A stretch of DNA of 64,000 bases, from the NCBI RefSeq assembly GCF_016920785.2, contig NW_024609837.1, positions 38,619,543 through 38,683,542 on the forward strand, read 5' to 3'. The stretch is from Ixodes scapularis (lineage: Eukaryota; Arthropoda; Arachnida; Ixodida; Ixodidae). The position numbers and the translations under genes are program-made. Of the stretch, positions 56,300 to 64,000 are shown piece by piece; the stretch's first letter is position 1, and each line of letters begins with the position of its first letter. A model generated the notes under the pieces. It did not search any database. It saw only the letters and a list, made by a program, of their open reading frames with translations, and was not told where the DNA came from.

Positions 56300-56820
56300 A
56301 GAAAATACAGCAAAACTGCGAGGATTATACTTCCACGTGACGTCACAATTAAAACTCTTCCTGCAAAATGTGTCGGGGAAGTTGTGACGTGACGCGATAT
56401 AGTGTAACGTGGGACTGTGACGTCACCTGGTCATGTAACGTAATCTCACGTCCCAGTGTCACGAAACGTCACAACTTTCGCGCTAAATTTCGCAGAAAAA
56501 CTTTAGCACTAAATTTAGTGGGAAAACGTGTCGCGTGAGGCAACGGTGTCGGGTGACGCTACATCAGGTGACGTTATATGACGCCGCGATTTTCTCACAC
56601 AAATTATCAAGGAAACAAGACTTGAGGCCTCGTGACGCCACAGTTTTTCTCGCCGAATACGTTTGCTGAAAAATGGCTCACGTGCCGTCACTTGATGATG
56701 ACATAAGACGTGAAACTTTCGGCGCTAAATGTAATGCAGAAACGCATCGTGTGGTTTCACTGACACGCGGTGTCACGAAGCAATTTTCCGCTACATTTAG
56801 CGGGTCACACCTTACAACGC
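56300..56820. repeat. Block of GCTAAATTTAGC and TGACGTCA-type repeats
   Basis: Degenerate repetition of GTGACGTCAC (56338, 56418 and mutated versions), TTTCGCGCTAAATTTCGC, GCACTAAATTTAGTGGGAAA and CCGCTACATTTAGCGGG words, alternating in orientation. The same word set is seen at 33300-33440, so this is a dispersed palindromic repeat family present here in several degraded units. Confidence 0.6.
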
Positions 56821-57104
56821 GCAGGGCTTCGCCGATAGAATGTTTTCGTACTCCCTTTCTCTCCCTCCGCTACGCTCTACGCAACAGACACGCCATTTAA
56901 GCGCATGCGCACTGCGAGTCTCGTCTTCTGGGCTTCAGTTCTCCTACCGATTTCAGAGAGTGCCGTGTGACGGCAGAAACGGTCTGCTAAAACCTCTCCA
57001 TAAAAAGATGTTATCTTGAAAAAGAAAAAAAAAAAAAACTGACAGTAGAAGAAAGAAAGAGAAAGAGAGCCGTCATTCAAAGTTCACTTACATCCCCTGA
57101 AGCT

Positions 57105-57390
57105 GTTGTCCCATTGCAAATGCAGCACACAAAAGGCCGTCTGGAAACACTCTGACGGGTGCTTCTTCCTTGTGTGAGGGTTCTGTCCATTGGGTCATAC
57201 CAAGGCTGTCCGCAGACATGTTTGAATTCTGCACATGCACAAAGCGAACATGCTTCAAGGCGCTTGAGGCGTTTACGAAGATACTTCATTCATCATGTAT
57301 GCAGAGAAACTCCGTGTCTAGGTTGGTCTGACTAAGGCTCGATGGACAAGGCTTCAAACTAAAAGTGACTATGCTAAGTATCGAGCGGTA
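57105..57390 (+). repeat. Interspersed repeat RB, copy 2
   Basis: Ordered blocks shared with 36935-37240 (CATTGCAAATGCA, ACAAAAGGCCG, CCGCAGACATGTT, GAAGATACTT, GAGAAACTCCGTG, ATGCTAAGTAT). Here it is not enclosed by the 90-bp arms found around copy 1. Confidence 0.5.
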
Positions 57391-60300
57391 TAAGAAAGGA
57401 TATTGAAAGGGTGACGAAGGGGAGGTAAGGAACCCCCCTAAATTTAACGTCTGGCGGTTTACCAATTTGTACCCTCTTCCGGAGACCGGTGTCAGGCCCA
57501 ATCCTGCCATAATTGACGACTCGTAATTTTGCTTCCCGACCTGCATAATTTCTAAAGGAGAGGATTTCTATAATACAAAGGACGTGTTCGGAACTGGGAA
57601 TATCGTTTTTATTTCTTTCAATAGTTTTTTTTTTCATTTATTGACAATATCCACTTTATTTATGCTCGTCCATGCATAAATGTTTATGCTCTACGATCAT
57701 CGGGGGCAAACACAATACAAGAAATCGGACTTTTCTTTCCCCTACATTGCCAAGCAAAGGAATGGTTCCGACTTTGCCTAATCATCAATCGTTTTGAATA
57801 CAGTATATAAAAAGTGTGACGAAATATCCTCAGTGCCTTCAATTTGCATAATGAACTTTTTCGTGCTCTTGAGCCTCTACAATTCGTTTCATCATCCCCG
57901 TCCCATTTGCCGGAACGTTCTTTTCGCTTCTTTGTATAAGCATTGTTACACTGTTTTTTGTGAGCCTTATTTTTTTTTTACGGCAAAAAAACCTTTTATT
58001 TTGGTTTTTGATAATAACATCATTACGTTATTTTTCTGTCATTTTTAACGTATGTTCTAAATTTTTTACATTAAGTTTTGAGTAATTTTGTCTGTGCCGG
58101 AGGTGTCGTAAAGTGGTTGCTGCGCTCACTTTTCATGGTGATAAATGGTTCCGAAAAACACAAATTTGCATCGTAAACAGAAAAAATACAAATTCGATTT
58201 TTTTTTTTTTTACGTGAACCAGTGAGTGTGAAATGCGAGCTGCGTAGTTAAATTGCCGTGTTCGAACGTACGGGATGGGATGCCAATGCATTCAGAACAA
58301 ATAAGCAACAGAACGAAGTACAACTTTGTGATTTGTAAAATATTTCTGTGATTGGTTCGCAATTATGACCATCCTACCAACATTCGCTTGTGCAGTAAGT
58401 TTCTTTTTTTTTATCTTTGCATGAGTATGTTATAAGGAATCCTCGCCCTAAAAACAATATGGCGAAGTGTGCAAAAATGTTCCAAAAGCCGGGATTCATG
58501 ATTGCAAAGCAAACACCTCCGACTTCTATAACAATCTGAACAATTTATGAGTAGACGTATCGTCTCTCACGCGAGTGAAATCATCAGTGCAGCCTAGGAA
58601 CAACCCGACTAGCTACCAGCAACCAAACGCTTGCTTTGTCCTTCTCTTCTTTCGTAGTGTTGGTTCCGACGACTTCTTCGTCCATGGTATCCAGGAGGCA
58701 TCATCATTACGGTTAGAATTACAGGCGGATGGGTATCTACGAATACACCATAATTTTCTAAAATTTTCAAAGGAAAAATGGAGCCCATTTTTGCCCGTTT
58801 TCAGTTTCTGGTGCCATAGAGCCCCATGTATTCAAAAACTCCGTCGGCCGCCATTTTCCCATTGAAAGTTTCAGAAAATGTTTTATAAGTTATGAATAAA
58901 GTATCGGATCGGGCTGAAACTTTGGCATCTGGTTATGACCTATAGCGCTACCTTTGGGCGGCAAATGAGCGTTCAGCGAAGCCTAGTTTATGTTTGCGGT
59001 AAAAAAAAAACTAAATTTTTTTTTGTGACACCCTGTACCTATGTCCCAAATCAACTGAAATGACGAAATTTTCACGCTTGGTACAAATGAAAGGTTAAAA
59101 CGTGGCAACAGATTGCTTGAGCTACGTCGCATCTGACTTTATTGTGAGGGTTTTGTGTATATCTCGTAAAATCCGTGCTCAATTTTGGAAAAAGCGCTAA
59201 AACAAAAACAGAAAAATTAACGGGCAATTTATGCCCGCCATTCACATTCCTAACGGTATTACTACCACTCAGATAGCACGCCAAATAAGAGCTGTTCCAC
59301 CGCCTGTCACATAATTTGGGAAGGTTTGACATAAATATTGTTTCAGTAGAGCTTTCGGTTCCCGACCAATATTTTCACATCGCTTATCAGAGACAGCCGC
59401 TATTGTTCAATAACTACCGTCGTTCTGAAATGTTTGAAACTAAGCACAATTCCACCTTAATTGCGTTTGGACCCTTGAACTTTCGACACAATACAAAGTT
59501 GACACTTCCCCGTTGTGGGTTTTCGGTCATCTGACACCAACGTCGGACAAGCTCATGACGATCGTAAAAGTCGTTCTTTTCAAACGTTTTCTTTCGCATT
59601 TTCGGCACTGAGTTTGGCTATGTTTACGCTTGCATCATGATCTGCCGCAAAGTCCACGAAAAGGGAATGATATCCCTATTCCCAAAGGGAGTGCGCGTGC
59701 TCTCCAGCAGCGTCTCTCTGTAAATAAGGATGACGGCTTCGGAATAATGAAAACAAATAATAAAACGACGTCAGAGCAAAATGCGGTTTTCGAGGTCTCG
59801 CGGGGGGACGGTGAAGTCCACCAGAGCCCTTTCAAGTAAACACCCCCCCCCCCCCACTATGCGGTGCCACTTCGTGCGCCTGCCCCAACGCCGTAGCCGC
59901 ACTCAAAAGCAGAACACGTGAAAGCGCGCGCACACGCACTCGGATGAATATCGAGGAGGGGGTGATCGTTAAACTTTCCTAAACTGATCCGGGGTCCTCG
60001 ACAAGTTTTTCTTTCGGTCTTCGTTCAAGTTTATGGCGCTCCCATTGGGCGGCATGCCTTTGCCAATTTTGGATAGGACTCTTCCGAATATTATTCACTT
60101 CGGAGATTTCTAAAACTGAAGAGGACAATTAGGTGCTGTTCAGTTTTATGTTGGCCCACGCGTCCTGTTTGTCTGTGTCTAAAGCCAGTCCGCCTTTTTA
60201 GAAAATGCTCCCACAAGGTTTCGATAAAGCTGGGTGCGTGGTTGACGAATTCTTTGGGGCTCGTATGTGTGAACTGGTGCGACCGCTTGAGCGTCCTATA

Positions 60301-61050
60301 TTTTATACGAATTCCGGCTTAAATGCGAGATTAAATTAATAATAGTTGCGTTATTTTCCTCCAGAATGAGTAGCGGTCAGCGACAACCGGATGGGTAGAT
60401 TGTCATTCAATCGTAGTTTTCCGATACTTCTTTGTAAACAGAGAACTTTATACTTTGAAAGCGTACATTATAATAATCTGCTAGTGTAATCAGTACTGTG
60501 CAGATGCGTTGTGTGAGTGGGTTGCTGAGCGCAAATTTATACATCGATCTGTGTATACATGTGTTCGTGGGTACCTTTTAATTGTGAATCAGAATCCTCA
60601 CACGTCTTTTAACGTCTAAAGTAGGTGCTACAGCCATTCAAAACACGCTTGACTAATAGCCCGGATGCTAATGCGCCCTCACATCAAAGTATACATAGCT
60701 AGTAGACAAATAAAGTTTTCAATTGTTTGCTTATTATCATAATATTCGGCTGGTACAACATATTTTCCTAGATTGGCTATGATATAGACAGTTTTGCCAC
60801 GTAACAAAATTATTTTGTTTTAAAAAATTCGGAGTAATTTTTTACAAGAATATCTCATATATGCGTTGCCAATATAAAGGGACATGCAAAAATATGTATA
60901 AGCAAATATTGTACAACGATGGTCTATCCTCAACGTTAGGTTTGAAGTTTTGTCACTTTATGAATCGCCTCAAACTTATGGTTCCGTGTTAGGCCGCATA
61001 AACCAATAAATGATAGCCTTGTTTTTTAAACCAGCTCCATGGCAGGATTT
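57391..61050. other. No recognisable gene
   Basis: About 3.6 kb, mostly AT-rich, with a C13 run at 59843-59855 and an A-rich patch near 59000. The largest frames show no domain. Confidence 0.4.
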
Positions 61051-61078
61051 CTCTCTCTCTCTCCCCCCCCCCCCCCCC
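61051..61078 (+). repeat. (CT)6 followed by C16
   Basis: A dinucleotide tract directly followed by a sixteen-base C run. Confidence 0.9.
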
Positions 61079-61378
61079 GCCTTATATGGGAGCACATATG
61101 CCACATTTTTAAGATATGGAGTTTCAAAGACGTTACCCTATTCTTAATGTCCTTTTTTTTTAGACTCGCACCGTTCAGTCCAGAGTAAACAGCAATATCC
61201 ACGCCGTTCCGCCTTTCCTGGTTCCACTGAAAAGGGATGCGTGACCAACAGTACTTAAAAACGCACGCTAAATAAAAATAAAATAAAAACAAAACAAAAA
61301 ACCATACCGAAGTGTGTGTTCTTTTCTTTTTTTTTTCAGGGGGGAGGAGGGGGGCTGCTTTCCCGTAGTTGCTTTGTT

Positions 61379-61452
61379 GTGCGTGTGTGCGTGCGTGTGT
61401 GTGTGTGTGCGTGTGTGCGTGTGTGCGTGTGTGCGTGTGTGCGTGTGTGTGT
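61379..61452 (+). repeat. (GTGTGC)n/(GT)n microsatellite
   Basis: GTGTGTGCGT words repeated over about 74 bp. The minus frame through it reads as a His/Thr repeat and is not a gene. Confidence 0.9.
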
Positions 61453-61605
61453 TAGAATTTCTGTTTACACTCTTTGAATTAAGATAACAGCAGAAAAACG
61501 CGTCGGATAATTTGAATGTAAGCATTAACCAACTTGCCCTACCCGCTTCTTTGACTCTGTATTTTTCCCGCATGAAAACAAAGTTCGCAACGCTGAACCT
61601 GTCTG

Positions 61606-62171
61606 AAGCCGGGAACACATTTGCGAAAAAAAGCCGAATTTTGTGCGAAAACCGCACACGAAAATTGCACGGCAGCTAGGCTCCTCCCCTTTTCCGAAAA
61701 TCGGGAGCTGTTCGAAAGATCTGCAGCGCCAGATATTTTCGCACGGCGCCTCCGAATTCGGGGCGGAGGAGCTCGGTGAGCGAAAGCCTGGAACAGGACG
61801 GAACGAAACGATACGATCGGCTCGCAACGTGGCGGCTCACGCAGCTTCGGAAGCAGCGCCGGCAACATCGTATGCCATCCCTGCGTTCTCGTCTCAACCT
61901 TCGTAGAAAACCCCTTCTGTCTCTATCAAAGGGTGGTGGTACAAAGTCTCGCGTGGCATTCAACGAGGTTTTAATAGCTGAAGTTTTTAAGAGGCGCGAA
62001 ATGCGGGACGCCAGTTCGCCAGACTACCGCACAGCCTCCTAAAGTCGGAGCTCCGCGCCGCGCATTCCACCTCATGTGGCTCGTCTTCCGCAAATCGCAA
62101 GCTACGATTTTCGCAGCCTCCGATTTCTCTCCGATTTTCGGTTCGTTTTTTCGCGAATGTGTTCCCGCCTT
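61606..62171. mobile_element. Non-autonomous TIR DNA transposon, 566 bp
   Basis: Ends AAGCCGGGAACACATTTGCG and the imperfect complement of AAGGCGGGAACACATTCGCG, with further inverted similarity (GCGAAAAAA, CGAAAATCG) inward over about 100 bp. The interior is GC-rich and open in several frames without a recognised motif. The CCGGNACACA-type start is somewhat like the Harbinger element at 9.96 kb, but no target duplication was resolved, so the superfamily is left open. Confidence 0.65.
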
Positions 62172-63021
62172 AAGACGAGAACGTCGGTCCGTGAAATTAG
62201 GGACGAATTTTAAGAGTTCAAATGCGATTGAAGTTACACAAATGACTTCTTCCTTCTATTATTTTTATTTGTCTATCATCTTTATGACAGCAAACACATT
62301 TACTGCTTCAGAAACAAAGAACGATGCCTGAAACGTTCACGCGGATTGCCTTGCGATTGGTTCTTTTGACTTTTTATTCTTCAATTTAGGAGTCTGTTTG
62401 GCGGTGGTGGAACAATAATAAGAGATCAGGAAGTCGCCACATCCTCCATTTATTAAGCTGCCGGCGACTATATGACGAGCAAGTGTCCCAAAATGCGTTT
62501 TCGGCACACCCGAACGCAAGGAGGAACACGCCAATGAAAGGGCAACATGAGGAACGCTCAGAGAGAACACGCGATGACAACGGAGCCAAGTGAGCGCCGT
62601 AATTGGCTGAAAAGAGGGATGGGGGCGGGACAAAAGTGCGTGGGCGCTTTTGGGGCTGGGGCGGGGTTAAGCAAACCATTCGGTGAACAAGCAGGAGAGG
62701 AACTTGCACTCCGTATGCCCAACCCAGGTAATGTAGGCTACATCCTATAATTTGGAGTGCGATTCCGTAACCTTCTGTTGCCGTGTCGTTCAGAACGAAA
62801 AAATTGCCTTTGGTGACAGCCGATAAGAAATGCAGAGCGCGGTGAGGTGAATTCCGAGTTTCTATTATCGCTTTGCAGCCAATGAGATTAGGGTATTAGC
62901 TAATAAAAATGAAAAAAAAAAAACTAATCTAGGCAAAATTATGTGAACATATAAATCCTCACCTTTGCGTTTCTTTTTTTTTTTGTTGTAAACTGTGAGT
63001 GACGATAATAAATGAATAGAC
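62172..63021. other. No gene; GC-box-containing patch
   Basis: Mostly mixed sequence; the only notable patch is at 62600-62670. Confidence 0.4.
62600..62670 (+). promoter_or_regulatory. CCAAT plus GC-box cluster, possible promoter patch
   Basis: An inverted CCAAT (ATTGG, 62602-62606) is followed by GGGGGCGGGA (62621-62630) and GGGGCGGGG (62658-62666), both Sp1-type GC boxes. No TATA box or downstream gene is identifiable, so this is suggestive only. Confidence 0.25.
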
Positions 63022-63519
63022 TCACTGCAGATACTTTTGAATAAGGTCACGACGATTATTCTTCAAATCGAAATATCTGTACAACAAAAATGTATTCATT
63101 AAGCCATCTTCGCTGAACCTACGTATCATAAACACGTCGAAAGTGGGTGGGAGTGTTCGCAATAGCCAACGTGCCGCTAAACACGCTTCACAACCTGCGA
63201 TTGTGGTTGTTCTGCTGCTAAGTGAAGCAAGCACGGGCCTTGTTTCCTTTAAGCGGCAAATGGGAAGAGACAGGATCGACAACAACGTACTCAGACTCCC
63301 GACTGCGGCGCATGCTTTCAACGTGATTAGGAAGGCGCCATGAGTGTGGTGTTGGGGAAGCTGCATGCGCTTTTCGCTGTAGGTCACGTGCTCTGAGGTG
63401 CATATTCTTTGACTGCGGAGTTTGTTTGTCTTTGGTACCGGCTCCTTTGATAAAAATGGGGCTTGGGGAAAGCGAAGTGCGGCCTCGTCTCGTCGATCGA
63501 ATCGAACTGGGGCCCCCAT
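63022..63519 (-). CDS. Unidentified open frame of 165 codons
   Basis: The longest minus-strand frame in the right end of the window. The C-terminal half (TLPPTFDVFMIRRFSEDGLM, then TFLLYRYFDL, then NRRDLIQKYL) has the look of a folded, helical protein. The N-terminal part is less convincing. I cannot place it in a family. It could be an exon or part of a decayed transposase. The frame crosses a region without structural repeats. Chance cannot be excluded. Confidence 0.25.
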   Translation of the reverse strand: MGAPVRFDRRDEAALRFPQAPFLSKEPVPKTNKLRSQRICTSEHVTYSEKRMQLPQHHTHGAFLITLKACAAVGSLSTLLSILSLPICRLKETRPVLASLSSRTTTIAGCEACLAARWLLRTLPPTFDVFMIRRFSEDGLMNTFLLYRYFDLKNNRRDLIQKYLQ

Positions 63520-63679
63520 TTACCTACCTTTTCTTAATATATTTATTTCAAACAAACCTAGTGCGCCACATGCAGCCAATGCCTGGCTTGAGAAACAAAG
63601 GTCTGCATACTGCTCACCGTTGGAAAGGATGAAGCGAACGGTTATCGCATTCTGTTTGAACTTTGTTGGCTTTGAGGAG

Positions 63680-63752
63680 AACCAATCACGAGCCGAGAGA
63701 ACGCGCCGCCATACTAGCTTTGTGAGTGATTGATTGGTCGCTAGCAACGCCA
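63680..63752 (+). promoter_or_regulatory. CCAAT / inverted CCAAT / X-box-like cluster
   Basis: CCAAT at 63682-63686 (AACCAATCACGAGCC), inverted CCAAT (ATTGG) at 63733-63737, and an RFX X-box-like GTCGCTAGCAAC (63737-63748; one mismatch to GTNRCC-RGYAAC). GCCGCCAT lies between. This combination recalls NF-Y/RFX-type promoters, but no transcript start or gene is visible within the remaining 250 bp. Confidence 0.25.
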
Positions 63753-64000
63753 TCCGCCTGCCTAAATTGTCAGTTGCTTGCTACGACACACCCAAGCATT
63801 CATTCGTATTCAAGTTTCTCGCGGCTATCGTTTAAGTTGCTGTGAACGCAACCCCCATGTCAATCTATAATTTACTCCTAGACTCGTGTCGCGCAGTGAA
63901 GTTGGTTGCATCTCGCGGGTATATTGTGCTCGTTACGGGGTTTTTTTAAGCGAAACGAGTACCCTCGCGTTCGTTTTTCATTTGCCGACCGTCCTCAAAC

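Noticed and set aside
61268..61657. A His/Thr-repeat minus-strand frame.
   Set aside because: Produced by the GTGTGC microsatellite.
1..64000. CRISPR arrays, bacterial operons, ribosome-binding sites or prophage.
   Set aside because: No direct repeat-spacer pattern or operon-like gene packing; introns, LINEs and SINEs show that the DNA is eukaryotic.

Overview
This 64-kb window reads as repeat-dense, intron- and intergenic-type DNA from an arthropod nuclear genome. My best guess is a hard tick. That rests on the mixture of repeats (CR1-like LINEs, a Ty3 retroelement with a CCHC gag, Kolobok and PIF/Harbinger DNA transposons, a tRNA-derived SINE with the GCACGTTAAAG core) and on family resemblance, not on a diagnostic host gene. 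No host protein-coding gene can be supported with confidence, and no rRNA gene, intact tRNA gene, CRISPR array or bacterial-type operon is visible. Nearly everything recognisable is a mobile element in some stage of decay.

Layout. 1-6 kb: mostly featureless, with a fold-back MITE at 1985-2265. 6.2-8.5 kb: GTCACGAG-rich and GGA-rich simple sequence, then a minus-strand Ty3-type gag/protease/RT remnant with a possible LTR edge. 9.5-11.2 kb: a minus-strand SINE, an internally deleted PIF/Harbinger element that keeps the starts of both of its genes, and, only 5 bp away, a second member of the MITE family seen at 2 kb. 14.5-15.2 kb: a 5'-truncated LINE tail. 21.2-25.9 kb: the best-preserved element, a two-ORF CR1-like LINE with a zinc-knuckle ORF1 and an endonuclease/RT ORF2 broken by a single stop. 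27.3-27.8 kb: a 12-bp minisatellite. 30-45 kb: hairpin repeats, several short inverted-repeat elements, and a TIR element carrying spliced exon-like sequence. 45.9-53.4 kb: a layered nest consisting of a TTAA-flanked element, 290-bp tandem monomers leading into a LINE ORF1, a TTAA-flanked THAP-bearing Kolobok-like element, then LINE RT sequence interrupted by a MITE. 54-64 kb: tandem duplications, CRE-like and palindromic repeats, a TIR element at 61.6-62.2 kb, and promoter-like sequence near the right edge.

How the parts relate. The LINE ORFs would act in cis to copy their own RNA, and the SINEs would borrow LINE reverse transcriptase. The Harbinger remnant keeps the first part of a MADF DNA-binding accessory protein and of the transposase, so it could move only with help from an intact relative. 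The Kolobok-like copy keeps a THAP DNA-binding domain whose first zinc-ligand codon is a stop. The most intriguing pattern is a set of six dispersed loci in which a similar leader (around GAGCTGGT or CTAGTTGGT) precedes a stem-loop. The stem sequence differs between several of the loci, yet pairing is perfect or nearly so.
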